From NCBI GenBank assembly GCA_934643825.1, contig CAKUCW010000022.1:1-42521 (forward strand): a stretch of DNA of 42,521 nucleotides, given 5' to 3'. Every line of letters starts with the position of its first letter. Positions within the stretch are counted from its first letter, which is position 1. Of this stretch, positions 1 through 7,866 are shown piece by piece. Position numbers and translations under genes: made by a program. The stretch comes from an uncultured Clostridia bacterium. Lineage in GTDB: Bacteria > Bacillota > Clostridia > Christensenellales > Aristaeellaceae. The notes under the pieces were generated by a model that was given only the letters and a program-made list of their open reading frames with translations, searched no databases and had not been told where the DNA came from.

Positions 1-2
1 CA

Positions 3-248
3 CATTTTATTAGCGAAAAGAAACCTGTCGCTGCCATGTGTGCGGGAATCGACTTCCTCCGCCGTTTCTATGGAAGTAATCTATTGGCGCGTGAGATGAA
101 AGAACTAACTGCTGAAAAATTCTGTTTTGATGCTGAAAACAATGTTTATTACACGCCCGCTTTCAGAAAAACCAACAGTAGCTATACGACACTATTAGGT
201 ATCGATTCTATGATTTATGCGTTGAAACAGGCACAAACATTACGATGA
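3..248 (+). CDS. 3' end of an unknown accessory-element protein (cut by window edge)
   Basis: The reading frame is open from the first base of the window to a TGA at 246-248, so an ATG at 36 is probably internal and the true start lies upstream. About 81 residues are visible. They are mixed and polar, with no signal peptide, membrane segment or motif that I recognise. The DNA is AT-richer than the metabolic genes that follow, and the next gene is frameshifted, so I infer the edge of a decaying integrative or conjugative element. No function can be assigned. Confidence 0.45.
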   Translation, partial: HFISEKKPVAAMCAGIDFLRRFYGSNLLAREMKELTAEKFCFDAENNVYYTPAFRKTNSSYTTLLGIDSMIYALKQAQTLR

Positions 249-369
249 AATCTGTTTTGTAGGTTTAATTATTGAACAGAATAACTTACATTCTGCCCGC
301 TGACTATGCCGTATGTGTGAAAGTCTGCGGGTTATTTATTACCCAAAATCAAGAAAGGAGAGACTACCC

Positions 370-625
370 ATGCCAAAGAAAAAAACTGCCGCAGATCATT
401 GAGAAATGTATATGGAATGTTCTACCGCTTCGGCTTGATTGACGTGCCTGATGAAGTGAAGGAGAAGATGAAGCAGCCGAAAAAACGCAAAAAATCCGGT
501 TGCTATGCGCAAAAGTCTACGGCAATGTTTATTACAAATGGAAGCGGAATGTATAGCTCAAGGTTAGGAAGGATGGCAGCATTATCGAGAAAGTGAAGGA
601 GATATGGGAGGATTACTTGCGTTGA
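370..625 (+). pseudogene. Frameshifted small gene of unknown function
   Basis: A good ribosome binding site (AAAGGAGAG, about 354-362) precedes an ATG at 370, but that frame stops after ten codons, just past a run of seven A at 379-385. Shifting frame at the run gives a plausible basic protein (reading through NVYGMFYRFGLIDVPDEVKEKM). A second shift near 500 gives another convincing stretch (KVYGNVYYKWKRNV, then KDGSIIEKVKEIWEDYLR) ending at the TGA at 623-625. At least two frameshifts plus one in-frame stop indicate a dead gene. The family is not recognised. Together with the partial gene before it, this marks old accessory DNA. Confidence 0.5.
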
Positions 626-828
626 TAATGAGCCAAGGTTCGCAAAACGGTAAGAGAAAATGACTTCAGGCATGCAAACAACCCTTTTCCGGACAACCTC
701 AGCGCATCGCGGCAAACGCCACACTGCATGCCTGTTCACCCTGCTGTGTTTTTCGCCGAACTTCCGTTTTTTGCTATCCCCCACCGTTTCATAGCCTTAA
801 CCTATGGTTAATCATATAATATACATGT
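626..828. other. Intergenic DNA between accessory remnant and met operon
   Basis: No convincing gene is present. The only structure seen is a 9-base inverted repeat (CAGGCATGC at 667-675 and GCATGCCTG at 726-734) separated by about 50 bases. Its role is unknown. Confidence 0.4.
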
Positions 829-857
829 TTGTCTATATGACGAGTTTCGTATATAAT
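829..857 (+). promoter_or_regulatory. Promoter of metNIQ
   Basis: TTGTCT (829-834) and a perfect TATAAT (852-857) are 17 bases apart. This places a transcription start near 864 and a leader of about 54 bases before the TTG start of metN. A small palindrome, GTC-TATAT-GAC (831-841), overlaps the -35 and could be an operator. No S-box or T-box leader is visible. Confidence 0.7.
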
Positions 858-917
858 ACACCTTGTCACAACGACGTGACTGAATTCCATACGCATGTTG
901 AAGGGAGTGCTTCCATC

Positions 918-1928
918 TTGGCGCTCATTGAGCTAAACCACCTGACAAAAACCTTCAAGGGTAAAACCCAAACGGTAGACGCCTTGAAAGACATCAACCT
1001 GCACATCGAGCAGGGCGACATTTTCGGAATCATCGGCATGTCCGGCGCGGGCAAATCGACGCTCGTGCGCTGCATTAACTTTCTGGAACAGCCGACATCG
1101 GGCAACGTCGTCATCGACGGTAAGGATCTCGCCTCGCTCAGCTCGAAGGAACTGCGCCAGCTTCGCCAGCAGGTTTCGATGATTTTCCAACATTTTAACC
1201 TGCTCTCTCAGCGGGATGTGCGCGGCAACATCTCTTTCGCGATGGAAATCGCCGGGATGAAGCGCCCGCAGATTGAAAAGCGCATCGATGAACTGCTCGA
1301 AATCGTCGGTCTGACGGACAGACAGCATAATTATCCCAGCCAGCTTTCCGGCGGTCAGCAGCAGCGCGTTGCCATCGCCCGCGCTTTGGCGACCAACCCG
1401 AAGATTATCCTTTGCGACGAAGCGACCAGTGCGCTCGACCCGACGACGACGACCTCGATTCTCAATCTTCTGCGCGAAATTAACCGCAAGATGGGCATTA
1501 CCATCGTCATCATCACCCACGAAATGAGCGTCGTGGAAAGCACCTGCACCCATGTCGCCATCATCGACGACGGTCAGCTGGCAGAGTGCGGCACGGTTGA
1601 ATCGGTGTTCAGCCAGCCGAAATCCGCGGCGGCAAAAAAGCTGATTTTCCGCACCGCCGGCGCGGACAGCGGCGCGATGGGCGAACGGATGATCCGCATC
1701 GTGTTCGAGGGCAGCTCGGCTGATGAACCGACGATTTCCGACTTGGCGATGCAGTGCCATGTGGCTGTCAACATTCGCTATGCCGACACCCGCGAGGTCA
1801 GCGGCAAGCTGTTCGGTCAGATGATCCTGCAGCTTCCGGAGGATCATTTGCAGCAGGAAAAGGCGATTTATTTCCTGCAAAACAAGGGACTGCGCGTGGA
1901 GGAGGTGAACGGTTATGCCCATGGCTAA
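918..1928 (+). CDS. metN: Methionine ABC transporter ATP-binding protein MetN
   Basis: This is the ATPase of the D/L-methionine importer, working on the cytoplasmic face with MetI and MetQ. The 336-residue protein has a Walker A GMSGAGKST at residues 40-48, signature LSGGQQQR from residue 143 and Walker B ILCDE ending at 168. About 75 C-terminal residues (from MIRIVFEG) match the NIL/ACT-like domain that in MetN senses methionine and inhibits transport. I start at the TTG at 918 because AGGGAG lies at 902-907 and homology begins at once (ALIELNHLTKTF). The frame is open upstream to an ATG at 804, but that segment overlaps the promoter and looks non-coding. The end overlaps metI by 14 bases, implying coupled translation. 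Confidence 0.95.
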   Translation: MALIELNHLTKTFKGKTQTVDALKDINLHIEQGDIFGIIGMSGAGKSTLVRCINFLEQPTSGNVVIDGKDLASLSSKELRQLRQQVSMIFQHFNLLSQRDVRGNISFAMEIAGMKRPQIEKRIDELLEIVGLTDRQHNYPSQLSGGQQQRVAIARALATNPKIILCDEATSALDPTTTTSILNLLREINRKMGITIVIITHEMSVVESTCTHVAIIDDGQLAECGTVESVFSQPKSAAAKKLIFRTAGADSGAMGERMIRIVFEGSSADEPTISDLAMQCHVAVNIRYADTREVSGKLFGQMILQLPEDHLQQEKAIYFLQNKGLRVEEVNGYAHG

Positions 1929-2580
1929 GATGATTCCGCTGATGCTGAACGGCATCAAGGATACGCTGTACATGACGACCGTTTCCACCCTGTTTGCGTA
2001 TCTGCTGGGTCTGCCGCTCGCAATTTTGCTGGTGCTGACCGCGCCGAGCGGTCTCAAGCCGCAGAAACTGGTCTATCGCCTGCTCGATGCGGTGGTCAAC
2101 ATCTTCCGTTCCATCCCGTTTCTGATTCTGATGATTCTGGTCATCCCCGTGACCCGTGCGATTGCGGGCAAGGCATATGGCTCCACGGCGACGATCGTTC
2201 CGCTGGTCATTGCAGCCGCGCCGTATGTCGCCCGTATGATCGAATCCTCTTTGCTGGAGGTCGATTCCGGCGTCATTGAGGCAGCGCAGTCGATGGGCGC
2301 AAGCATCCCGACGATCATCTTCAAGGTACTCATTCCGGAAGCCAAAACGTCGCTGATCGTCGGCGCGACAATTTCTTGCGGCACGATTCTCGGTTACAGC
2401 GCAATGTCCGGCGCGATTGGCGGCGGCGGTCTGGGGCAGATTGCCATCAGCTACGGCTATAACCGCTATCAGACGGATGTGCTTTTCGTCACTGTTGCTC
2501 TGCTGATCGTGCTGATGCAGGTCATCCAGATCGTCGGTATGAAGATTTCCCGCAAGACGGATAAACGTGTGCGCAATTAA
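1915..2580 (+). CDS. metI: Methionine ABC transporter permease MetI
   Basis: This is the membrane subunit of the methionine importer, 221 residues, the usual family length, with about five membrane segments. The EAA loop that docks onto MetN is visible as EAAQSMGASIPTIIFKVLIPEA. GAIGGGGLGQIAI near the C-terminus is typical of MetI and related permeases. GAGGAGGTG lies just upstream of the ATG inside the end of metN, and the two genes overlap. A gap of 126 bases with weak dyads separates it from metQ. Confidence 0.95.
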   Translation: MPMAKMIPLMLNGIKDTLYMTTVSTLFAYLLGLPLAILLVLTAPSGLKPQKLVYRLLDAVVNIFRSIPFLILMILVIPVTRAIAGKAYGSTATIVPLVIAAAPYVARMIESSLLEVDSGVIEAAQSMGASIPTIIFKVLIPEAKTSLIVGATISCGTILGYSAMSGAIGGGGLGQIAISYGYNRYQTDVLFVTVALLIVLMQVIQIVGMKISRKTDKRVRN

Positions 2581-2706
2581 GGGCATATTGCAGGGAAAAC
2601 CATTCCCGGCGGGGACACGAGACCCTTGCGCTTTCCAACTGCAGGCAAGCTGAAAGGCTTTAGCTGATATTTTCGATCAAAAAGAATTTTAAGGAGGAAC
2701 CCTACT

Positions 2707-3495
2707 ATGAAGAAGCTGCTTACGCTCGCTCTTTCCCTGGCGCTGACCGCTGTGGTCGGCGTCGCCAGCGCCAACACGAAGTTGGTTGTCGGCGCATCTG
2801 CCACCCCGCATGCCGAAATTCTTGAAGCGGCTAAGCCGCTCCTTGCCGAAAAAGGCATCGACCTTGAAATCGTCGTCTTTGACGATTATGTTCAGCCGAA
2901 CCTTCAGCTCGAAGCGGGCGATCTGGATGCGAACTACTTCCAGCATCTTCCTTATCTGGAGAATTTCAACAACGACAACGGCACGCATCTGGTGAGCGCG
3001 GGCGCGGTTCACTATGAGCCGATGGGTCTGTATGTGAACCCGGCGAAGGAGATTGCTCTGGATTCCATTCCGGACGGTGCGACTATCGCTATCCCGAACG
3101 ACCCGACCAACGAAGCCCGTGCGCTGGGTCTGCTGGAGTTCAACGGTCTGCTCAAGCTGGAAGACACCAAGGATCAGAAGGCGACCATTTTGAACATCGC
3201 CGAGAATCCGCATAAGTTTGATTTCGTTGAGGTCGAGGCTGCGCAGGTGCCGCGTACGCTGGCGGACGTCGATCTGGGTGTCATCAACTCCAACTATGCG
3301 CTTCAGGCGGGCGTGGACGTTGTCGGCACGCCGATCGCCTATGAAAGCACCGAGGTCGCTTATCCGAACATCATTGCCATCCGTGAGGGCGATGACCGCG
3401 AAGAACTCAAGACGCTGGTTGAAGTGCTTCAGGGCGATGAAATCGTGAACTTCATCAACGAAACCTACAAGGGCGCTGTCGTTCCGACGAAGTAA
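2707..3495 (+). CDS. metQ: Methionine-binding protein MetQ (NlpA family), no lipobox
   Basis: This is the substrate-binding protein of the methionine importer, 262 residues. It shows the NlpA/MetQ pattern: KLVVGASATPHAEIL at the mature N-terminus, LDANYFQHLPYLENFN, and AIPNDPTNEARALGLLE. AAGGAGG lies 5' of the ATG. The signal peptide (MKKLLTLALSLALTAVVGVASA) ends in ASA before Asn and contains no cysteine, so it reads as a signal peptidase I substrate. MetQ of Gram-positive bacteria is normally a lipoprotein, so this protein may be secreted or periplasmic. It ends the metNIQ operon and is followed by a terminator that was split by a MITE-like element. Confidence 0.93.
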   Translation: MKKLLTLALSLALTAVVGVASANTKLVVGASATPHAEILEAAKPLLAEKGIDLEIVVFDDYVQPNLQLEAGDLDANYFQHLPYLENFNNDNGTHLVSAGAVHYEPMGLYVNPAKEIALDSIPDGATIAIPNDPTNEARALGLLEFNGLLKLEDTKDQKATILNIAENPHKFDFVEVEAAQVPRTLADVDLGVINSNYALQAGVDVVGTPIAYESTEVAYPNIIAIREGDDREELKTLVEVLQGDEIVNFINETYKGAVVPTK

Positions 3496-3517
3496 AGCCC
3501 GGCTATCCTTATTAAAA

Positions 3518-3548
3518 CACGACCTTCTTCAGTTTGGAGAAGGTCGTT
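3518..3548 (+). repeat. Left copy of a duplicated terminator hairpin
   Basis: This 31-base sequence forms a 9-bp stem (CGACCTTCT with AGAAGGTCG, 3520-3546) but lacks a T tract, because the MITE-like element starts right after GTT. An identical 31-base copy lies at 3674-3704. The pair looks like a target duplication that embraced the whole metQ terminator hairpin. Confidence 0.75.
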
Positions 3549-3673
3549 CAGCTTGTTGACATAAGCAAACTTGGCTTGAATAGCAAAATCAAGAAATTCA
3601 GCTATTCTTTCATTTTCGGAAAGGGCTATTCTCCCCCCCTTCGAGGGGAGAATAGCTTTTTGTCTACAGTCTG
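3549..3673 (+). mobile_element. MITE-like element, copy A (125 bp)
   Basis: The element is non-coding. Its ends form imperfect inverted repeats: CAGCTTGTTGACA at the left and, reading inward from the right, CAGACTGTAGACA (10 of 13 match). Inside are a 7-bp stem made of GAATAGC and GCTATTC, and a 12-bp stem (GCTATTCTCCCC with GGGGAGAATAGC, ending near 3656) followed by TTTTTG, itself terminator-like. A nearly identical copy in inverse orientation lies at 9475-9597. The flanking hairpins of the two copies are unrelated in sequence, so they belong to the targets and not to the element. No transposase is nearby, so any movement would need one supplied in trans. Confidence 0.75.
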
Positions 3674-3710
3674 CACGACCTTCTTCAGTTTGGAGAAGGT
3701 CGTTTATTTT
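3674..3710 (+). terminator. Terminator of metNIQ
   Basis: The right copy of the 31-base repeat forms a 9-bp stem (3676-3702) followed by TTTATTTT. This is the functional intrinsic terminator of the methionine operon. Its left twin at 3518-3548 lacks the T run. Confidence 0.8.
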
Positions 3711-3718
3711 AACGTAAA

Positions 3719-3797
3719 CGTATAGAAAATTGAACAAAACCGCCCGCGTGAGCAAGACTTGGATGCGTGGCGGAAGTGAAGGCGGGCTCAGCCCGCT
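3719..3797 (+). repeat. Dispersed GC-rich repeat, copy 1
   Basis: The sequence runs from CGTATAGAAAATTG through CGCCCGCGTGAGCAAGAC to a GCGGGC-TCA-GCCCGC hairpin. It closely matches the copy at 26061-26150, and more diverged copies lie at 11679-11760 and 26165-26244. It lies between the met terminator and the opp promoter. The 5' CGCCCGC could also pair with the 3' GCGGGC, giving alternative folds. Confidence 0.7.
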
Positions 3798-3912
3798 TGA
3801 AATAGGGCTCATTGAAAAAACGAATATATGGCGTTTAAACCGAAATGCAGAATCACTTTATGCGATAGCGTGTGGCGATTTACATGAAATCTGAATATTT
3901 TAAAATTCATTA

Positions 3913-3941
3913 TTGCATTTTGCGCCGGATCGTGTTATCAT
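3913..3941 (+). promoter_or_regulatory. Promoter of the opp operon
   Basis: TTGCAT (3913-3918) and TATCAT (3936-3941) have 17-base spacing in an AT-rich stretch 67 bases upstream of the first opp start codon. Confidence 0.6.
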
Positions 3942-4007
3942 GTTCGCAATTCGTATCGCTAAGCGCATACGTCATTCACCCCAATGATGGAGGAAAGGAA
4001 ACAGGCT

Positions 4008-4973
4008 ATGAAAAAATACGTCATTCGCCGCATTCTGAGCGGCATCCTGACCATTTTCATCGTCTTCACGCTGACGTTCATCTTGATCAAGTCAGCGCCG
4101 GGCGACCCCATCCGGACGCTTCTGGGACAGGACAACGATGATCCCGTCCTTCAGGCTGCCTTGGAAGAAAAATGGGGGCTGAACAAGAGCCTCCCGGAAC
4201 AATACCTTGCATACCTGTCCAACGCGGTTCAGGGTGACCTGGGTACGTCCATCATTTACGAGCGCTCGGTCAACGATATGATCGGCGAAAAAGTCGGCGC
4301 GACTGTCCTGCTGGGGCTCACCTCCGCAATTCTGGCGTTGATCATCGGCACGGCGATGGGCATTATCGCCGCACGGCATGAAGGCTCAGCCTACGACTTG
4401 GTCACGTCGGGCGCGACCTACACGATGAACTCCGTTCCGTCCTTCTGGCTGGGCTTGATGCTCATCATTCTCTTTTCCACCAAGCTGGGCTGGCTGCCTT
4501 CCTACGGCATGACCACCGCACGCAAGAACTTTGAGGGCTGGGCTTACGTCGCAGACGTGATGCGCCATATGGTGCTGCCGGTGATGACGCTGACGCTGGT
4601 CACCATTCCGCAGTATTTCCGCACGGCGAAATCCGCCGTCCTTCAGGTCATGAATGAGGATTTCATCACGACCCTGCGTGCGACGGGCATGGACGAAAAG
4701 AAGATCTTTTACAAATACGTTTTCCGCAATGCGATCCTGCCGACCATCACCATCTTTGGCATCACGATGGCGTACCTGATTACGGGCGTTTCGCTGATTG
4801 AGGTCGTGTTCTCTTGGCCGGGCATGGGGCGTCTGGTGCTGACTGCCATCAATCAGCGCGACTATCCGACGCTTCAGGGCATTTATCTGGTCATGTCCGT
4901 ATCCATCGCCGTGGTCATGATTCTGGTAGATATCATCTACGCGATCTTCGACCCGCGCATCCGTTACGACTAA
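4008..4973 (+). CDS. oppB: Oligopeptide/dipeptide ABC permease, OppB/DppB type
   Basis: This is the first membrane subunit of a peptide importer, 321 residues. It has the family N-terminus (YVIRRILSGILTIFIVFTLTF), SAPGDPIRTLLG in the first outer loop, six predicted membrane segments and the EAA-type loop (TLRATGMDEKKIFYKYVFRNAILPT). I chose the ATG at 4008 because GGAGGAAAGG lies just 5' of it. An in-frame ATG at 3984 would add eight polar residues that include that ribosome site. It heads a five-gene operon oppBCDFA. Substrate could be di- or oligopeptides, or another DppB-type ligand such as nickel or opines. Confidence 0.92.
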   Translation: MKKYVIRRILSGILTIFIVFTLTFILIKSAPGDPIRTLLGQDNDDPVLQAALEEKWGLNKSLPEQYLAYLSNAVQGDLGTSIIYERSVNDMIGEKVGATVLLGLTSAILALIIGTAMGIIAARHEGSAYDLVTSGATYTMNSVPSFWLGLMLIILFSTKLGWLPSYGMTTARKNFEGWAYVADVMRHMVLPVMTLTLVTIPQYFRTAKSAVLQVMNEDFITTLRATGMDEKKIFYKYVFRNAILPTITIFGITMAYLITGVSLIEVVFSWPGMGRLVLTAINQRDYPTLQGIYLVMSVSIAVVMILVDIIYAIFDPRIRYD

Positions 4974-4985
4974 GGAGAATCACGC

Positions 4986-5834
4986 ATGACAAAGCTTAAG
5001 AAAGTGTTTCGCACCATTGCCGGTGACAGGCAGCTCCTCTTCGGATGCCTCGGCTTGATGATCCTGCTGCTGGTCATCCTCTTTCAGGGCGTGCTGGAAA
5101 CGCATGACCCGTATGAATACGGTTCGGATTCCCTCGTGGGGTTGGGGGTCAACGGTCATCTTCTAGGCACGAACAAACTCGGTCAGGACATTTTCAGCAT
5201 GCTGATCGCGGGCGTAAGCACATCGCTCAAGGTCGCGCTGATTTCCTCCATGATCTCCGCCATCATCGGCATCCTGATCGGCGGCGCGGCGGGATTCCTC
5301 GGCGGCAAAGTGGATCTGGTTCTTTCGGAGCTGATCAACGTATTCATGATGATCCCGACGTTCTTTCTTGAATTGATGATCATCGCGCTGTTCGGCAACA
5401 GCATCGTCAATGTCATGATTGTCATCGGTCTGACCTCGTGGGCATCCAACGCGAAGCTGATGCGTGCGCAGGCGCTTTCCCTCAGAGAGCGCACCTTCGT
5501 CAAAAGCGCGGTCGTCATGGGCGAGAGCCAGCCGCAGATTCTGTTCAACTACATCATCCCCAACGGCATCTTCCCGGTCATTGCCAACACGACGATGGGC
5601 ATGTCCGGCGCGATTCTGACGGAGGCGAGCCTGTCCTTCCTGGGCCTGGGCGATGTCAACGTCATCTCTTGGGGACAGATGATCTACGACGGCAAGAGTT
5701 ACATCACCTCCGCATGGTGGATTGCAACGTTCGCCGGCCTTGCCATCATCTTCACTGTGATCATCTTTTACATGCTGGGTGACGGCTTGAACCATGCGCT
5801 CAATCCCAAGCACGTTTCGGGAGGGAAAAAGTGA
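4986..5834 (+). CDS. oppC: Oligopeptide/dipeptide ABC permease, OppC/DppC type
   Basis: This is the second membrane subunit, 282 residues, 12 bases after oppB with AAGGAG before the ATG. The N-terminus carries one membrane segment followed by the OppC signature around HLLGTNKLGQDIFSMLIAG. The permease core has an EAA-type loop (RERTFVKSAVVMGESQPQIL) and ends in SLSFLGLGDVNVISWGQMI, typical of DppC/OppC. It pairs with OppB to form the channel, and its stop overlaps the start of the next gene. Confidence 0.92.
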   Translation: MTKLKKVFRTIAGDRQLLFGCLGLMILLLVILFQGVLETHDPYEYGSDSLVGLGVNGHLLGTNKLGQDIFSMLIAGVSTSLKVALISSMISAIIGILIGGAAGFLGGKVDLVLSELINVFMMIPTFFLELMIIALFGNSIVNVMIVIGLTSWASNAKLMRAQALSLRERTFVKSAVVMGESQPQILFNYIIPNGIFPVIANTTMGMSGAILTEASLSFLGLGDVNVISWGQMIYDGKSYITSAWWIATFAGLAIIFTVIIFYMLGDGLNHALNPKHVSGGKK

Positions 5835-6805
5835 TGGAACATCTGCTTGACGTTCGTGATCTGAGCATCACCTATCTCAACAAATCCCGCAATGTGCAGG
5901 CTGTGCGCCATGTGAATTTCACCATCGACAAGGGCGATTCGCTCGGTTTGGTCGGCGAATCCGGCTCGGGCAAATCGACGCTGGCGATGGGCATGCTGCG
6001 CATCCTGCCGCAGGAATCGATCCAGATGACCGGTTCCGCCCTGTTTATGGGCAAAGACCTCGTCACGATTTCCGATGAGGAGATGAACAAGCTTCGCTGG
6101 AAGGAGATTGCCGTCGTTTTTCAAAAAGCGATGAATTCCCTTTCTCCGGTGCATCGCATCGGCACGCAGATCGAGGATATTTACCACGTTCATGAGCCGA
6201 AGGCGACCAAAAAAGAGATTCACGACAGGACGATGGAGCTGCTCAAGCTGGTCAACATGCCGGAACGCGTCTACAAGCTCTATCCGCATGAGATGTCCGG
6301 CGGCATGCTCCAGCGCGTCGCCATCGTCATCAGCCTGCTCCACAATCCGAAGCTGCTTGTCTTTGACGAGGCGACGACCGCTTTGGACGTCGTTACGCAG
6401 GGACAGATCCTCGAAGAGGTCGTCCAGATGGAGAAGACCATCGAGATGACCCGCATCATGATTACGCACGATATGTCCGTTGTCGCCTCTTCCTGTAAGA
6501 AGGTTGCGGTCATGTACGCCGGCGAACTGGTGGAGATCGGTCTGGTGCGTGATGTGCTGAAAAACCCGCTGCATCCCTACACGCAGGGCTTGATGAGTTC
6601 GTTCCCGTCGCTGACGGGCGAGAAGAAGCAGCTGCGTGCCATCCCGGGCTTCCTTCCGGATCTCTCCGATCCGCCGAAGGGATGCGCATTTGCTTCCCGC
6701 TGCCCGCACTGCACAGCGCAGTGCATAGCGCAGAAGCCCACGCTGCGGGATATGCCCGACGGACGCAGGGTCGCCTGTCATCTGGTGGGAGGGAATGAAG
6801 CATGA
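5834..6805 (+). CDS. oppD: Oligopeptide ABC ATP-binding protein, OppD type
   Basis: This is one of the two ATPases of the peptide importer, 323 residues, starting at the ATG that overlaps the oppC stop (TGATG). Walker A GESGSGKST lies at residues 41-49. The signature is MSGGMLQR, a variant often seen in OppD/DppD, and Walker B is LLVFDEATTALD. The C-terminal oligopeptide-transporter domain carries a cysteine cluster (GCAFASRCPHC, then QC) of the kind that can bind an iron-sulfur cluster in OppD/F. Translation is probably coupled to oppC and to oppF (ATGA overlap). Confidence 0.93.
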   Translation: MEHLLDVRDLSITYLNKSRNVQAVRHVNFTIDKGDSLGLVGESGSGKSTLAMGMLRILPQESIQMTGSALFMGKDLVTISDEEMNKLRWKEIAVVFQKAMNSLSPVHRIGTQIEDIYHVHEPKATKKEIHDRTMELLKLVNMPERVYKLYPHEMSGGMLQRVAIVISLLHNPKLLVFDEATTALDVVTQGQILEEVVQMEKTIEMTRIMITHDMSVVASSCKKVAVMYAGELVEIGLVRDVLKNPLHPYTQGLMSSFPSLTGEKKQLRAIPGFLPDLSDPPKGCAFASRCPHCTAQCIAQKPTLRDMPDGRRVACHLVGGNEA

Positions 6806-7803
6806 GCAATACGCCGTTTTTGACCATTGACCATATCACCAAGTGGTATCCGCATAAGGATGGAAAGATTCACCTTTTCCAGAGCAGGGAGAAACGCAGC
6901 TGGGTCAAAGCCGTGGACGATGTTTTCCTGACGATGAACCGCGGCGAGGTGCTGGGAATCATCGGCGAATCGGGCTGCGGCAAGAGTACGCTGGGGCGCA
7001 TGCTTGTCCGGCTGGAAAACCCGACTTCCGGCGACGTGCTGCTGGATGGCAAATCGACCGCGCAGATGCTCAGGGAGAACAACAAGGCTTTCCGCAAGCG
7101 CGTGCAGATCGTTTTCCAAAACCCGTTTGATACGTTCACCCCGCGGGACACGATTGAAAAGATTCTGATGCGCCCGCTGAAAAACTACAACATCGGAGCT
7201 GATGACGAAGAGCGCCTGAAGATGTGCCGCGACGCGCTGGAATCCGGCGGTCTGCATCCGGCGGAGGAGATCCTCAAGCGTTATCCGCACGAGCTTTCCG
7301 GCGGACAGCTTCAGCGAATCTCCATCATCCGGAGCATGTTCTTTAAGCCCGACCTGATCATCGCGGATGAGCCGGTTTCCATGCTGGATGTTTCCGTTCG
7401 TGCGGATATCATCAACATGCTGCTCGATCTGGCGAAAAAGAACAACACCGCGGTCATCTTTATCAGCCATGATATCGCACTGACCCGTTACATCTCTGAT
7501 CATATCGCCGTCATGTATCTGGGGCGCGTGGTGGAGTACGGCGAAACGGACGACGTCATCGCGCATCCGTTCCATCCATACACCCGCGTATTGATCTCCC
7601 ATTGCGCAGATGTCGATCCGGATCAGGTGCGTTCCGGTTTGCCGATTGAGGGCGAGCCGCCGACGCCGATCAACCCCGGACCGGGCTGCTACTTTGAGCC
7701 GCGCTGCTTCAAAGCCTGCCCCGGCTGCAAAAACGCCTACCCCGGACGCGTGGAGCTGGGAAATGGGCACTACGCCTACTGTTCCTGCACGCAGGAAGAT
7801 TAA
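6802..7803 (+). CDS. oppF: Oligopeptide ABC ATP-binding protein, OppF type
   Basis: This is the second ATPase of the peptide importer, 333 residues, with an ATGA overlap with oppD. Walker A GESGCGKST starts at residue 55, the signature is LSGGQLQRI, and Walker B is LIIADEPVSMLD. The C-terminal part has the OppF-type region (PGPGCYFEPRCFKACPGC), rich in cysteine like that of OppD. It is expected to form a heterodimer with OppD that powers transport through OppBC. Confidence 0.93.
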   Translation: MSNTPFLTIDHITKWYPHKDGKIHLFQSREKRSWVKAVDDVFLTMNRGEVLGIIGESGCGKSTLGRMLVRLENPTSGDVLLDGKSTAQMLRENNKAFRKRVQIVFQNPFDTFTPRDTIEKILMRPLKNYNIGADDEERLKMCRDALESGGLHPAEEILKRYPHELSGGQLQRISIIRSMFFKPDLIIADEPVSMLDVSVRADIINMLLDLAKKNNTAVIFISHDIALTRYISDHIAVMYLGRVVEYGETDDVIAHPFHPYTRVLISHCADVDPDQVRSGLPIEGEPPTPINPGPGCYFEPRCFKACPGCKNAYPGRVELGNGHYAYCSCTQED

Positions 7804-7866
7804 AAACGGTATCGACAGGCAGGCGCCTGTTCGGGATACAACCATAATTTAAGGAGGATACCCGCC

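Noticed and set aside
667..734. 9-base inverted repeat CAGGCATGC / GCATGCCTG as an attachment or terminator site
   Set aside because: The loop of 50 bases and the absence of a T tract or a second copy give no support for either role.
933..2057. Long minus-strand ORF (374 codons) over metN
   Set aside because: Mirror frame of a GC-rich gene. The plus strand encodes an unmistakable MetN with all ATPase motifs.
3720..3800. Riboswitch upstream of opp
   Set aside because: The sequence recurs at unrelated places (26061, 11679) in positions not consistently 5' of genes, so it is a repeat and not a ligand-sensing leader.
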